A stretch of DNA of 64,000 nt from Methanosarcina barkeri MS (GCF_000970025.1 NZ_CP009528.1:1289168-1353167); one strand, 5' to 3'; shown: positions 26,792-37,294, counted from the stretch's first letter. Notes: generated by a model from the sequence alone, not told the origin. Numbers and translations are program-made.

Positions 26792-27973
26792 CAGACCAGA
26801 TAATCTAATTGTTTTGGAGGAAATTTCCTTCAAGAATTAACTGCATAGAGAGATAATAGTTTATCAGGCTGGATTTTCTGGCTTACCTTTCGCGACATTG
26901 CTCACCCTTAAGTGCATAGGCCAGATACCCGCCTGCCTTCAATGACTTGGTACAGTGATTATCATAAAACCTATGAGTTTTCACTTCCTTTGAGCCAATT
27001 CCTGTGACAAATCACTGGAAATATCAGTTAAATCAATGTTTTACAATAAAACCTCTGCATTTTAATTGGTTAAATCCAAGCTTTAGGCTCTTTAAACATG
27101 TTTTTTAGTTATCAAGTTAATTAGGAAATTTCTGACACTCCTATAAAACATCTGAATAGCAGAAGTTCTGACACATAGGTAATTTGGGATGACATTGTTT
27201 AATTTTAAAATCCTTCAATGCAGAAAATTATCGTAACTTTTGCATATAATTATTTCAAATTTGGCTTGCTATGTTTTTTTCCTGTTTCTTACGTTTAATG
27301 AATACACGTATCGGCAGGTAAAGTAGAGGGGTCTAATTTTTGTGCTCTCTTGATATCGTTTTTTCTTATTCGTCGTTTTTGCACCTATAGTTTATGGAAT
27401 ACGACTAAACAAAAAAATATAGGCACGTTCACCCAATAACGTTTCATCCTGTTAGTTAACAAGTCCGAACAGAACATCCTTTCTTAATTGTCATTTTTGA
27501 AGGGCTGCCTAAATATTTCATTTCCACAAGAAATCGAGGTAAAAATTAAGGTGATATATAAATTAAGTATTACAAATTGTATTATCTTTCATACTAATTG
27601 TGTTAATGATCTAGAACGTTTTTGCAGTGGGAAAAATTGTGATTCTGGCCTATTTTGGGGTTGGCATATTTCGACTGCAAATTAATAGACACATTGGATT
27701 GAAATTTAATGTCGTTATTGAACTGAAACAATCCAGGCTTTATAACTATGTTGAACTTGATAGTCTTATATTTGAGATCTCAATCAGAGTTTAACATTAA
27801 ATAAAGAGTATACAAAATTAATGCTATTAAGTAACAATATTAGTTTGTTATATAATATTTTTAAAAGTTACAATTTTATACTTAAGGGTAATAAGTTAAT
27901 AACTGAATTTTAAAGCCTAAATTTTTACTTCTCGAACTTGGAACATTGAAAAAAGCTTCGTTTTCTATTGTAC
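26792..27973. other. Gene-free region with possible coding remnants
   Basis: Almost 1.2 kb without an acceptable gene. On the minus strand about 26883-27010 reads as a short open fragment (SKEVKTHRFYDNHCTKSLKA, then GGYLAYALKGE) of no family I know; it is probably a gene remnant. The rest is AT-rich. Confidence 0.55.
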
Positions 27974-28676
27974 TTCGGAAGGAAAGGCCCCGGAAGAAGC
28001 CTTTGCCCATACTGCCAGGACTATGGAAGGCTCAAAAATCGGGGAAGCTTTTCAGGAAATTTCAATGAACCTGCTCAGTATGAGGACAAACCTCAAAGCT
28101 GCAATTTTTGATGAAGATTTCGGAGCCTTCAGGCACGTATATTCGGAAAGAATCCGAAACACAATGCTCCTTTTTACGGAAAGTGTCCACAAAAACCATG
28201 AAGCTGCAGGCGCCTCGATTATAAAGCTTGCAGACCATCTAAAAGAGCTCGGGACAGTCGAGGAACGAATCCGGCGCTCCCTTTACGACGTCACCTCAAC
28301 CATGCGCTCCACGGCTGTGATTTTTGCTCCACTCATTGCAGGGATTACCCTTGCCCTGTCTGAGGTTATTACGAAAATTCTGAGCCAGGTAGCTGAAAGG
28401 GTAAACCGAATTCCTGCCGATATGTCAGGAATGCCTGTTGAAATCGGGCAGGCAGCATTTTCCCAGTCAATTTCTCCGGACCATTTCCTGCTTGCAATAG
28501 GGATTTACATTGTCCTGATCAGTGCTATCCTTACTCGCTTTGCAGGTTCGGTGGAATATGGAGGAGACCGGACGCAGTTGAAATATGATCTGGCCTGCAT
28601 GCTCCCAATTTCAATTGCGATATTTGCAGTTTCTACCGCAACCTCAAGGATTATCTTCAGGGGGTTGGTGTGAAAT
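27974..28676 (+). pseudogene. 5'-truncated copy of the pilus membrane platform gene
   Basis: Begins abruptly inside the second T2SSF domain (TCGGAAGGAAAGGCCCCGGA) and follows the intact gene (21496-22198) to its stop and about 65 bases beyond. Over the 216 codons after the first Met I count only three amino-acid differences (Ser to Ala, Thr to Met, Val to Ile) but over thirty synonymous ones. So this is the end of a once functional, diverged allele and not a freshly duplicated or long-decaying piece. It faces a truncated copy of the secreted-protein gene at 28768. Confidence 0.9.
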
Positions 28677-29147
28677 AAGAGTTATAGTAAACTGGTGATT
28701 ACTATCCATTCAAAAACTGATTTCAAAGCAAGAACTGATTTCAAAGCGCAAATAAAAGAAAGGGGCTTTAATTACCCCCAAAAAAATTAAAAGTTATATT
28801 CGACAAATTTGCATTCCTAAAATCGAACCAGTACTGTTCTATCGTATTGACAATACCTTGATTATTCACAGTATTGGCAGATCCATTTACAATATTCTGT
28901 GCTCCAGAGTCATTTATTTCAACAGGCTGTGTACTGTCTGAATCTGGCATCACAGGATCGGTTGTCTGTTCAGATGCATCCCCAAAATAACTTTTTACAA
29001 TGTTATAACTAGTAACTCCCATAATTCCACAGTCAAACTTCTTGGAAGATCCCCAGTCTTTATACGACATGGTTTTATTCTTGTTATAAAAGGCTGTTAC
29101 TTCCTTCCGTTGGGGTCCGAACCATCTATAGTATGCCTCATATCGTA
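28550..29147. repeat. Left arm of a roughly 600-bp inverted repeat (partner at 49130-49700)
   Basis: End of the pilus membrane gene, intergenic strip and end of the secreted-protein gene occur here in one orientation and at about 49130-49700 in the opposite one. The strips AATAAGAGTTATAGTAAACT and AGAAAGGGGCTTTAATTACC are shared exactly. About 20 kb lies between the arms. Confidence 0.85.
28768..29147 (-). pseudogene. 5'-truncated copy of the secreted-protein gene at 48845
   Basis: The minus strand encodes the last about 125 residues of the protein at 48845-49501 (for example GSSKKFDCGIMGVTSYNIVK, NTVNNQGIVNTIEQYW, NITFNFFGGN) with few changes and an open frame, but the signal peptide and N-terminal half are missing. 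It converges on the truncated pilus gene copy, mirroring the arrangement at 49.1-49.7 kb. Confidence 0.88.
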
Positions 29148-29441
29148 TCCTCTTTATATTGAGTGAGTAAAAGTAAATTTCATGTATTTACTGAAAATTT
29201 AAAAATTTAATTAAATTTGAGAAACAACCTTAAGCGATGTACTCAACTTTATAACTGTATGATTAAATTGTTGTGCATTTTTCAAGTTGGAAAATTCTCC
29301 ATTCAATTTGAAGAGAATACATAAAAAGTAATGAAAAAAGTTAATTGTAATGGAATGAGGCTTTTTTCTCAGTAGATTCTATTTAATACAAGAGGTAAAT
29401 GCCCTGGAAAGTCCAGAGCATTCGAAACTCTCAATTTAAGT

Positions 29442-31037
29442 TCAGGTACGTCTTCTTCCCAGGATGCCTGTAACTGCGAAAAGTCCTGCTATAGCAAGGA
29501 CAGGACCAAACCCGGGAGTATCTTCGGGGTCTTCATTTTGCGCCGGAACTGATGATTCATCTTTTTCCTGATTGGAATCAGTTTTTCCCTCAGGCTGCTT
29601 GCTGCTTCCTTCAAGAGAAATCGGTACTCCTACATAAACAACAGGAGTATCCGAAACAACCTCTCCTGAGTATTCATCAAGGTCAAGGAAACTTGCTTTG
29701 CATGCAGGCAGATGGATTTCCCCTTCTTTATGCATTTGAAGGATATAGGTTACTTTTTTTGACCCGCCGCCGCTTTCGAGAATCTGCTTGAAACTGGTTT
29801 CCCCGCTTATTAGTTTAGCTTCAGGAGGTACGGTGTCGGTTACTGTCACACTTGAATCAACGTTTCCTGTGTTTTTTACAGTGATCGTTACGGTCAGTTC
29901 ATCTCCGGAGTTCAGTTGCTGTCTGTTAATGGTTTTTGTAACTGAGATATCAGGCCCATAAATTTTTACCTTTTCCGAGTTATTGGAACCTGCGTCTCCG
30001 TTCTGCCCATTAGGCAGGATAAAATTAGCCGTTGTTTTTGGGAAAGTGAATTCTCCCGGTTTTTCAGGAATCAGGGTGTATTCAAAAACTTTTTCAGCTA
30101 CTTCTCCGGATTTAAGGGAAAGGGTCTTCTCGAGCACAGCGTCTTTCTTAAGGTGCGTTTCGGAAGCGATCGAATCCTTAAGTACGATATCATCTATGTC
30201 GCAGAGCCCTGAGTTCCGGACATTGACCGAGACATGGATAGGCTTTCCCATGTGATTATCTCTTGTAATAAACTTTGAAATAACAAGGCCCCATTTTTTT
30301 TCTATTTTTATGACTTTGAAGCCTATGTCTTCGTACTTCTCGTTCCTTACATCCTCGCATGTAATTTTTGCAGTTATATTAAGGTTAGTGTCTTCCCAAG
30401 GTTTGGGAGCTTTCAGTGTAAGGTTCACAGGTTCAAGAGTCTCGTCTTTAAGAACATCTCCAAGTGTGTACTTTTTTTTTCCTTTAAGGACATCCATTCC
30501 GGCTGTGTCTATTGTTAGAATGGCATTTTTAGCTTTTGCGTCTCCATCGTTTTTAATCTCTATTGAGACATCGAGTACACTGTCTCCGGTAGATTTTGAA
30601 TCATATGTGTCCTTTTTGGTTTCAACGTCTATGTCAAACTCTGGTTCTCCTTTTATAAGGATATCCAGTTTAGAATAAGGGTTCCAGTTTCCTGTCTTGA
30701 ATTCCTTTCCATCCTTCTTGATAGTCTCATAATTCGGGTCCACTTTCTGGGCATAAACCTTTACCCTGTCGTTATATACGACTTCCATGCCTGCGGAGAG
30801 TGGAGAAGTCTTCAGTTTTTCCCTATCCATTGAGATTGAAACAAACACCTGTCCTTTATCGTTGAAATCTTCTGCCTTTATAACATAATCATTAACTGTT
30901 ACTGTATCCCCCCAGTACAGTGTTTTTCCATCCAGTTTCTCTACCCACTCGATGTCTTCTTCCGCAAGAGCGGTCATTGAGAAAGCCGAAATGAAGAAAA
31001 CTGCAAGTAATGCAATCAGTGCAAGCTTCTTAGCCAT
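29442..31037 (-). CDS. S-layer-like surface protein with PGF-CTERM tail
   Basis: 531 residues. An N-terminal signal peptide (KKLALIALLAVFFISAFSMTALA) is followed by a region resembling Methanosarcina S-layer-related proteins (DGKTLYWGDTVTVNDYVIKA). Then come several beta-sandwich CARDB/DUF11-type repeats (IEIKNDGDAKAKNAILTID, VNVRNSGLCDIDDIVL, VTVKNTGNVDSSVTVTD-like). A Ser/Glu/Asp-rich spacer precedes PGFGPVLAIAGLFAVTGIL and a final GRRRT, a typical archaeosortase (PGF-CTERM) sorting signal. Expected to be exported, processed and anchored in the envelope. Stands alone, with a probable TATA box near 31131-31150 on this strand. Confidence 0.88.
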   Translation of the reverse strand: MAKKLALIALLAVFFISAFSMTALAEEDIEWVEKLDGKTLYWGDTVTVNDYVIKAEDFNDKGQVFVSISMDREKLKTSPLSAGMEVVYNDRVKVYAQKVDPNYETIKKDGKEFKTGNWNPYSKLDILIKGEPEFDIDVETKKDTYDSKSTGDSVLDVSIEIKNDGDAKAKNAILTIDTAGMDVLKGKKKYTLGDVLKDETLEPVNLTLKAPKPWEDTNLNITAKITCEDVRNEKYEDIGFKVIKIEKKWGLVISKFITRDNHMGKPIHVSVNVRNSGLCDIDDIVLKDSIASETHLKKDAVLEKTLSLKSGEVAEKVFEYTLIPEKPGEFTFPKTTANFILPNGQNGDAGSNNSEKVKIYGPDISVTKTINRQQLNSGDELTVTITVKNTGNVDSSVTVTDTVPPEAKLISGETSFKQILESGGGSKKVTYILQMHKEGEIHLPACKASFLDLDEYSGEVVSDTPVVYVGVPISLEGSSKQPEGKTDSNQEKDESSVPAQNEDPEDTPGFGPVLAIAGLFAVTGILGRRRT

Positions 31038-31593
31038 AGTTACCTTCCTTGAATTTTATCCTTTTATATCGAATCTGCGCACTGGAAGCATGCATTTTGA
31101 GCTGCTGTAATAGATACGGCTCTTTAGTTTTTTTATATTTTATAAATTATATCTACTTACTAACGGTTTTATTCACGAATGATACCAGTCATATGATATC
31201 AGCCGTATTTTACTATTCGATGCATTGATTTTGCCCCAGCACTCCCTATGATTTACACTTTTCTAATTCACCATTAATTTATTAACTCTAATTTTATGGC
31301 TTTCTTATTAAAGTCAAGATCACTATCAATTAGTAACTCTATGATTTGCTGGTCTAGATTGGGTATGGTCTAGACTGGTTTGTATTAAAGTCGTTTTGAG
31401 AAGAAATAGTTTAAACTCTATAAATTATCTTGGTATCAAGTATTTAATTTTTTGTACTGTTTGCAATCTTTAATAAACTTCTTATATCAGAGTTGTTTTC
31501 TTTTCAAGGCAGGGTATCTTCTTAAACGAAGAAAGGAGGTCCTCAAGTTTCAATTAAGATCAGCAGTCCCTTCCGGATGTAAGAGGTTTTTTC
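31038..31593. promoter_or_regulatory. Divergent intergenic region
   Basis: Separates the S-layer-like gene (left, minus) and the Nif3-like gene (right, plus). A minus-strand TATA-like run lies at about 31131-31150 and a plus-strand CTTATATCAG near 31480. No gene is seen in between; the few short frames lack ribosome binding sites. Confidence 0.5.
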
Positions 31594-32343
31594 ATGGAAC
31601 TTATAAAAGTTGTAGAAATTCTCGAAGAAATTGCACCACCTGAACTTGCTGAAGGTTTTGACGAAGGCAGGATCGGGCTAATTCTCAACCTGGAAAACAA
31701 TATAGAAAAAATTGCAGTTGCCCTTGATGCCAGTTCTTATGTGCTTAAGAAAGCTGCAGAAATGGGAGCAAATCTTCTGGTCACCCACCACACCCTTATC
31801 TTCCATCCGATAAACAAAATCTCAAAATCCCTGGCTGAATCCCTCAGGCTTGCCCTTGATAACGGGATATCCCTTTACAGCATGCATACAAATTATGATA
31901 GAGCCGAAGGAGGCATTAATGACGTGCTTGCTGCAAGGCTTGGGTTAAAGAATCTCAAAAATGTGGAAGTCGGTAGAATAGGAGAGGTTGAACCCTGTAC
32001 TTCGGCTGAACTGGCTTCCAGTGTCTCGGAGACTTTGCAAACGCCTGTCATATATGCCGGAGAAAAAGAGGAAATAAGGCGGGTAATGGTTTTCGGCGGC
32101 AGTGGCTTTGCAACTGAGTTCCTTGAAATTGCAAGGGCAAATAAAGTTGATGCCTTCATATCTTCCGAACTTAAGCATAATATTCTCCGCGATTATGAGG
32201 ACCTCTGCCTGATTGATGCCACTCACTATGCCACTGAAAATCCAGGCATGGAGGCTTTGTGCTCCAGACTTCGTAAAATTCCTGGGCTCAAAGTGGAGTT
32301 CATCGAACAGCCTTCCGGACTCAAGGCGATTGATAAAACCTGA
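31594..32343 (+). CDS. Nif3-like dinuclear metal centre protein
   Basis: Conserved cytoplasmic protein of 249 residues with the metal-binding motifs of the NIF3/DUF34 family: LLVTHHTLIFHPINKI (two His), SMHTNYDRAEGGINDVLA (HTNYD), and the C-terminal DATHYATENPGMEAL (H...E). The family is almost universal, often annotated as GTP cyclohydrolase type 2, but that activity is not established for archaea; a metal-insertion role has been proposed. The ATG at 31594 gives the standard MELIKVVEILEEIAPPELAE start. Monocistronic; followed by a large minisatellite. Confidence 0.9.
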   Translation: MELIKVVEILEEIAPPELAEGFDEGRIGLILNLENNIEKIAVALDASSYVLKKAAEMGANLLVTHHTLIFHPINKISKSLAESLRLALDNGISLYSMHTNYDRAEGGINDVLAARLGLKNLKNVEVGRIGEVEPCTSAELASSVSETLQTPVIYAGEKEEIRRVMVFGGSGFATEFLEIARANKVDAFISSELKHNILRDYEDLCLIDATHYATENPGMEALCSRLRKIPGLKVEFIEQPSGLKAIDKT

Positions 32344-32387
32344 ACATTTTTCCGGATTCTAGTCAGTGAGGAAGATCCTGAAAAACT

Positions 32388-32659
32388 CAAACTAAATATA
32401 ATACTTTAATTAAAATAACCTACTAATTAAAATAATACTTTAATTAAAATAACCTACTAATTAAAATAATACTTTAATTAAAATAACCTACTAATTAAAA
32501 TAATACTTTAATTAAAATAACCTACTAATTAAAATAATACTTTAATTAAAATAACCTACTAATTAAAATAATACTTTAATTAAAATAACCTACTAATTAA
32601 AATAACCTACTAATTAAAATAACCTACTAATTAAAATAATACTTTAATTAAAATAATTG
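32388..32659. repeat. 17/34-bp AT-rich minisatellite
   Basis: Two 17-bp half-units, TAATACTTTAATTAAAA and TAACCTACTAATTAAAA, alternate to make a 34-bp period. Six complete 34-bp periods start at 32401, 32435, 32469, 32503, 32537 and 32571; then the second half-unit is repeated alone and a partial copy closes the array. No spacer variation, so not a CRISPR. Confidence 0.95.
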
Positions 32660-32733
32660 AAACTAAGTTCACGTGAAACTGTAGATTACAGCAAAATATG
32701 TTTTAACTCAGCGAATGTAGGAGTAATTCTAAT

Positions 32734-32937
32734 ATGACAGAAGAAAAAGACCAGAATAGACCGAATATAGGGAAAAAGGATCAAAACAGACCGGATGTAG
32801 GAAAAGAGGATCAAAGCATGCAGGAAGAACTCAGCGATGATTCACTGGAATCAATGCTTGTAGAACAGTCAAAAAATCAGATCCGTTCGGATTACCGGCG
32901 AAGTCTGGGCAATGAATATCGTAGAAGATACATGTAA
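32734..32937 (+). CDS. Small charged hypothetical protein (67 aa)
   Basis: No family recognised. The N-terminal half is built of a repeated KKDQNRPNIGK/KEDQ unit (about ten residues, three copies) and the C-terminal half is Arg/Tyr/Glu-rich (RRSLGNEYRRRYM). No signal peptide or membrane segment. AGGAG lies 10 bases before the ATG. The internal repetition suggests recent expansion; it may be a small cytoplasmic nucleic-acid-binding or disordered protein, but nothing shows which. Confidence 0.6.
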   Translation: MTEEKDQNRPNIGKKDQNRPDVGKEDQSMQEELSDDSLESMLVEQSKNQIRSDYRRSLGNEYRRRYM

Positions 32938-33140
32938 TGAACCTACATGTAATGAATTCAGATTCGAAGTATATGTAATGAATTCAGAGTGGATTTCTCT
33001 TTTTCCAGTAAATCATTTTTACAATTTTCATATGTTGTTTTCTTCTCTCTTTTGCTTCAGTTAATCTAAAATTTCACTAGGGTTTCAGTTTAACTTGATC
33101 TATAATCTTTAAGGTCTATTGGATTAGTTGATATCTTTTT

Positions 33141-33971
33141 TCACACCTTTCCAACATCCTTTTTCATAGCTTTAATTCTGGCTCTGGTTTCAACTGCATT
33201 CAAATAGTTCTCAATATGTTCACGTAACATCTGTACTTCTTTAGTCTCTGGCATTGAGTACAGAATTGTCTCAAGATAACCGTGTTCTCTGAGAAGGGAA
33301 AAAGCTGCAGGAAAACTAATGTCAAAAATCCAGCTCAGACGAAGGAGTTTAATATCATTCAGGTTTTTTACATCTGCAAGCTTTGCCATCCTGTTATTCA
33401 GGATATCAGCAACTATATTTTCCGAACATCCGGGCGTATCGGGAATATTGAGTTCAAGGGCTGGATTCCTGAATTCTTCTTCTTTCTCATAATCTTCACT
33501 CACAAGCTTCAGGATATCCAGCTTATCGGCGTCCCGGATCAATTTCAAATAAAAAAGGAATTCTCTGGTAGTTTCTGTGCATTTGGGAATTTCCATGCGA
33601 TTATGATATCCAACAGCTTTCAGGATTATATCTTCCTCTTCCCGAGATAGAATGGAAAGAATCCCGGCATTTTCCAGGATTTTTACGCCAAGCAAGGCAT
33701 GATCTTCTGATTCTGAGTCTTTGAACGTCCTGTATTTAGTAAACTGTTCAAAGCGGCCCAGATCATGAAATAAAGCTATTGATTCAGCGAGCCTGCAATC
33801 TTTCTCCTCTAAATTTTCCGCTTTGGCAAGTAAAAGGATATTTTCACATACTCTTGCTGTATGTTTGATTTTTAGCTCAACGTTTTCTTGGATAAAGACC
33901 TCAGGAGAGGAAAATTGGTCTACATAATCCAGAAACCATATTTTGAAAAAGTCCAGGTCTTCCTTCTGCAT
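33141..33971 (-). CDS. HD-domain phosphohydrolase
   Basis: 276 residues. Metal-dependent phosphohydrolase domain of the HD superfamily: KIKHTARVCENILLLA (first His), AESIALFHDLGRFEQF (the HD pair), EDHALLGVKIL (second His), and DADKLDIL (distal Asp). Members act on nucleotides, cyclic nucleotides or phosphoesters; the substrate here is not apparent. ATG start. Reading towards the left, with an AT-rich gap upstream of the S-layer side. It lies just downstream of, and on the same strand as, folD, but 136 bases separate them, so cotranscription is uncertain. Confidence 0.8.
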   Translation of the reverse strand: MQKEDLDFFKIWFLDYVDQFSSPEVFIQENVELKIKHTARVCENILLLAKAENLEEKDCRLAESIALFHDLGRFEQFTKYRTFKDSESEDHALLGVKILENAGILSILSREEEDIILKAVGYHNRMEIPKCTETTREFLFYLKLIRDADKLDILKLVSEDYEKEEEFRNPALELNIPDTPGCSENIVADILNNRMAKLADVKNLNDIKLLRLSWIFDISFPAAFSLLREHGYLETILYSMPETKEVQMLREHIENYLNAVETRARIKAMKKDVGKV

Positions 33972-34110
33972 GCTTTTTCAATAGGAGTTTCAATGTATAA
34001 TATTTTCGTATATCTACGGAGGCTTTGAGGCTGAATTTAATTGTTAATTTTAGCACTATTATCTCAAAAAAGATTAAAAGGCCTGATAAAAAGGCCTTAC
34101 TAAAGAAGTT

Positions 34111-34974
34111 TCAAAAATTCTTTTCTGCACATCCAAGTACGTGCTTCATAAGCATGGCAATTGTAAGAGGGCCTACTCCTCCAGGAACAGGAGTAATGAG
34201 GGATGCCTTTTTGATCACGTTTTCGAAGTCTACATCTCCGTATACACCATCTTTTTCCTTGGTAATACCCACGTCAAAGATTACTACTCCTTCCTTTACC
34301 ATGTCGGCTTTAATAAGGTGTTTGACTCCAGTTGCAACCACCAGAATATCTGCGTCAAGAGTGTGTTTCTTAAGGTCATCTGTAAATACATGACAAACCG
34401 AAACTGTTGCATTCCGGTTAAGGAACATTGCTGCCAATGGTTTTCCGACAACATTGCTGTGCCCGACAATAACCACGTTTTTGCCCTTGATAGGCACGTT
34501 ATATTCTTCAAGAGCCCGGATAACTCCATGTGGAGTACATGGAACAAGCCCTTCATCACCGATCATTAGCTTTCCCATATTGTAAGGGTGAAAGCCATCC
34601 GCATCTTTTTCAGGGGCTATGGCTTCCATTGCTTCCTGAGGGAAGAGGTGTTTCGGAAGTGGGAGTTGAAGCAGAATTCCGTGAACATTCTTATCTTTGT
34701 TAAGGGTATTGATCAAGGAGATAAGTTCCTCCTGACTGATTTCTGCCGGAAGAAAGTGGTCTTCTGCCCGAATGCCCACACGTTCACAGGCTTTGTGCTT
34801 CAGGCGGACATACATTTTGGAAGCAGGGTCGTCGCCAACAAGGACAGTAGCAAGTCCAGGCGTAACTCCCCGGCCACTTACAAGGGCTTCAACTCCAGAC
34901 TTCACTTCAGCTTCAATTTTCTTTGCAAGAGCTTTCCCATCTATAATTCGTGATTCATACCCTTCATCTAACAT
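34111..34974 (-). CDS. folD: Methylene-tetrahydrofolate dehydrogenase/methenyl-tetrahydrofolate cyclohydrolase
   Basis: Bifunctional cytoplasmic enzyme interconverting methylene-, methenyl- and formyl-tetrahydrofolate. 287 residues with the FolD signatures: [18 protein letters not shown] (catalytic Tyr/Lys), [40 protein letters not shown], the Rossmann loop [18 protein letters not shown], and the closing [15 protein letters not shown]. Ends typical. Lies 24 bases downstream of glyA on the same strand, so the pair is an operon: GlyA makes methylene-THF from serine and FolD turns it into the formyl donor for PurN. Most methanogens use methanopterin instead, so this set is a marker of folate use known in Methanosarcina. 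Confidence 0.96.
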   Translation of the reverse strand: MLDEGYESRIIDGKALAKKIEAEVKSGVEALVSGRGVTPGLATVLVGDDPASKMYVRLKHKACERVGIRAEDHFLPAEISQEELISLINTLNKDKNVHGILLQLPLPKHLFPQEAMEAIAPEKDADGFHPYNMGKLMIGDEGLVPCTPHGVIRALEEYNVPIKGKNVVIVGHSNVVGKPLAAMFLNRNATVSVCHVFTDDLKKHTLDADILVVATGVKHLIKADMVKEGVVIFDVGITKEKDGVYGDVDFENVIKKASLITPVPGGVGPLTIAMLMKHVLGCAEKNF

Positions 34975-34998
34975 TGGTAAAACATCTCACTTCTTTAA

Positions 34999-36237
34999 TT
35001 AACAATAAACCGGGAACCTTGAACAGAGTTCTCTGACCTTGTCACTTGTTTCTGACAGAATCTTATCGTTTTCTGAGTTTGTGATTGCGGTCTCAATATA
35101 GTCGGCAATTAATTCCATTTCCGTTTCCTTCATACCCCTTGTGGTACAGGCAGGGGTTCCGAGCCTTACGCCGCTTGTGATAAATGGACTGCGAGTCTCA
35201 AAAGGCACCGTGTTTTTGTTTGCAATAATTCCGGCTTTGCTCAGGGCGGCTTCTGCATCCTTGCCTGTTATATTCATATTGTTGAGATTGACGAGCATAA
35301 GATGATTATCCGTGTCGCCAGAGATCATATCAAAACCTTTCTCTTTCAGGCATTTGCAGAGGGTTTTTGCGTTCTTTACGGTCTGAACCTGATCCTGTTT
35401 GAACTTCTCACTCATTGCTTCTTTAAAGGCTACTGCCTTTCCAGCTATAACGTGCATGAGAGGCCCACCCTGAAGGCCGGGGAAAACCGCTTTGTTAATT
35501 CCGGTCGCAAGTTCTTCTGTCCTGGAGATAATAATTCCGCCTCTTGGGCCCCGGAGAGTTTTGTGGGTTGTGCTGGTAACAAAGTCCGCATAAGGCACAG
35601 GACTCGGGTGCACACCCGCAACTACAAGACCTGCAATGTGAGCAATATCTGCAAGCAGATAGGCTCCGACCTCGTCAGCAATTTCGCGGAACTGCTTGAA
35701 ATCGATTTCACGAGGATAAGCTGAAGCGCCGCAAACAATCATTTGCGGTTTGTTTTCCTTTGCTTTTTTCATAAGCTCGGAATAGTCCAGCATCTCAGTC
35801 TTTTTACTAACTCCGTAAGGCACAATATTAAAGAGTTTCCCGGAAAAACTCACAGGGCTGCCGTGAGAAAGATGCCCACCGTGAGAGAGGTCCATGGACA
35901 TGATGGTATCTCCAGGATGCAAAACCGAGAAATAGACAGCCATATTAGCTCCAGAACCAGAGTGGGGCTGGACGTTTACGTAATTTGCGTTAAAGATTTT
36001 CTTTGCCCTGGCAATTGCGAGATCTTCGGCAATGTCCACGAAATCGCAGCCGCCGTAGTACCGCTTGCCGGAGTATCCTTCGGCATATTTATTGGTCAGA
36101 ACTGATCCCTGAGCTTCCATAACGGCTTTGCTCGTATAATTTTCAGATGCGATAAGGTTCAGTTTATATTCCTGGCGCTCGGCTTCTTTTTTTATAGCCT
36201 CGAACAATTCCGGGTCAATTTTTTCAATATAAGACAT
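34999..36237 (-). CDS. glyA: Serine hydroxymethyltransferase
   Basis: PLP enzyme converting serine and tetrahydrofolate to glycine and methylene-THF. About 412 residues, with the family blocks [67 protein letters not shown], the PLP-lysine motif [14 protein letters not shown], and [20 protein letters not shown]. The ATG at 36237 follows AGGTGA; the GTG three codons earlier is not preferred. First gene of the glyA-folD pair. Pterin specificity (folate versus methanopterin) cannot be read directly; linkage to folD suggests folate. Confidence 0.97.
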   Translation of the reverse strand: MSYIEKIDPELFEAIKKEAERQEYKLNLIASENYTSKAVMEAQGSVLTNKYAEGYSGKRYYGGCDFVDIAEDLAIARAKKIFNANYVNVQPHSGSGANMAVYFSVLHPGDTIMSMDLSHGGHLSHGSPVSFSGKLFNIVPYGVSKKTEMLDYSELMKKAKENKPQMIVCGASAYPREIDFKQFREIADEVGAYLLADIAHIAGLVVAGVHPSPVPYADFVTSTTHKTLRGPRGGIIISRTEELATGINKAVFPGLQGGPLMHVIAGKAVAFKEAMSEKFKQDQVQTVKNAKTLCKCLKEKGFDMISGDTDNHLMLVNLNNMNITGKDAEAALSKAGIIANKNTVPFETRSPFITSGVRLGTPACTTRGMKETEMELIADYIETAITNSENDKILSETSDKVRELCSRFPVYC

Positions 36238-36648
36238 TACTGTCACCTGTAATCTATTCCTTTAAAATCTTTCAAAATCAAGAGTTTTTATGGCTTGGAT
36301 TGATGGGTTGATTAATGTTAACATGTGCATGCATACAGGAGCTACCTTCCAGATTGGATAGTTACTCAAGAGGCTGGCATTCAGCGATAAAACCGCCGAA
36401 TAATGGGGAGTACTATTAAACAGACTCTATAACCTTCCTGATGGGTTTTTCATTCTGAAGTTTCAAAACTTTCGGTAAAAAGCTCCTGAATATCTTGAAG
36501 ATAGGAAATTTCGAAACCTGAAAAGTCCTTATGGTCTATGCGGTTCCGTGGAATACCTATAAGTTTGGAATATTTATAACTATCAGGGATTAAAGAAGTT
36601 ATTAATCGGTAAAATCTATTCCGGTTTTATATGATCTTAAGCGTTTAC
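36238..36648 (-). promoter_or_regulatory. Upstream region of glyA-folD
   Basis: About 410 bp without a gene. On the minus strand TTATAAATATTCC near 36562-36577 resembles a TATA box, which would give a leader of about 300 nt before glyA; a nearer promoter was not clear. Also serves as the terminator region of purN. Confidence 0.4.
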
Positions 36649-37257
36649 TCAAGTTCCGGTTACTACGTTTCTACCCTCAATTTTAAGTTTACCCTCGGTA
36701 AAGAGCCTGACTGCTTCAGGGTAGATAACGTGTTCCTGCTCTAGAATTCTGGCAGTAAGGGTTTCTTCCGTATCCCCGGTAAGCACAGGCACGCACTTCT
36801 GGATGATTATTGGCCCTGAGTCCAGCCCTTCGTCAACAAAATGCACTGTACAACCTGCAACTTTTACCCCGTATTCAAAAGCCTGCTTCTGGGCGTGAAG
36901 TCCTTTGAAGGCCGGAAGAAGAGACGGATGGATGTTCATAATCCTGTTCCCGTAAGCCTTAATTATCTCATTTCCTAAAATTCGGAAGTAGCCTGCAAGC
37001 AAAAGAAGATCCGTATCGTACTGGTTCAAGACAGTCAGGATAGCTTTATCATATTCGTCCCGATCATACTCGCCCGGGTCAAGGAAAACTGCGTTTATTC
37101 CGTGATTTTTGGCACGTTCGAGCGCGTACGCATTTGCTTTATTGGAAATAACCACATTAATTGTAGCATTCTTTATGTAACCCTTATCAATGCTGTCCAT
37201 AATTGCCTGGAGATTCGAACCCCTTCCAGAAACCAGCACTGCAATTTTTACAGTCAT
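36649..37257 (-). CDS. purN: Phosphoribosylglycinamide formyltransferase (formyl-THF dependent)
   Basis: Third step of purine synthesis: transfers formyl from 10-formyl-THF to GAR. 202 residues with VLVSGRGSNLQAIMDSI (phosphate loop), LLLAGYFRILG, the catalytic NIHPSLLPAFKG (Asn and His) and HFVDEGLDSGPII (Asp). Full length for the family. Many archaea use the formate-dependent PurT; presence of PurN with FolD and GlyA nearby supports folate-based one-carbon supply. ATG start. Same strand as glyA-folD but separated by about 410 bp. Confidence 0.95.
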   Translation of the reverse strand: MTVKIAVLVSGRGSNLQAIMDSIDKGYIKNATINVVISNKANAYALERAKNHGINAVFLDPGEYDRDEYDKAILTVLNQYDTDLLLLAGYFRILGNEIIKAYGNRIMNIHPSLLPAFKGLHAQKQAFEYGVKVAGCTVHFVDEGLDSGPIIIQKCVPVLTGDTEETLTARILEQEHVIYPEAVRLFTEGKLKIEGRNVVTGT

Positions 37258-37294
37258 CGAAGCTTTTAGATTGAAACAGTGCTATATTAGGGTT

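Noticed and set aside
28023-28673. Separate short T2SSF-type gene starting at an internal Met
   Set aside because: The homology starts about 50 bases earlier without a start codon and ends as the full gene does; it is a truncated copy, though the open frame could still be translated.
32388-32659. Possible CRISPR array
   Set aside because: The units are contiguous with no unique spacers, and no cas genes are near.
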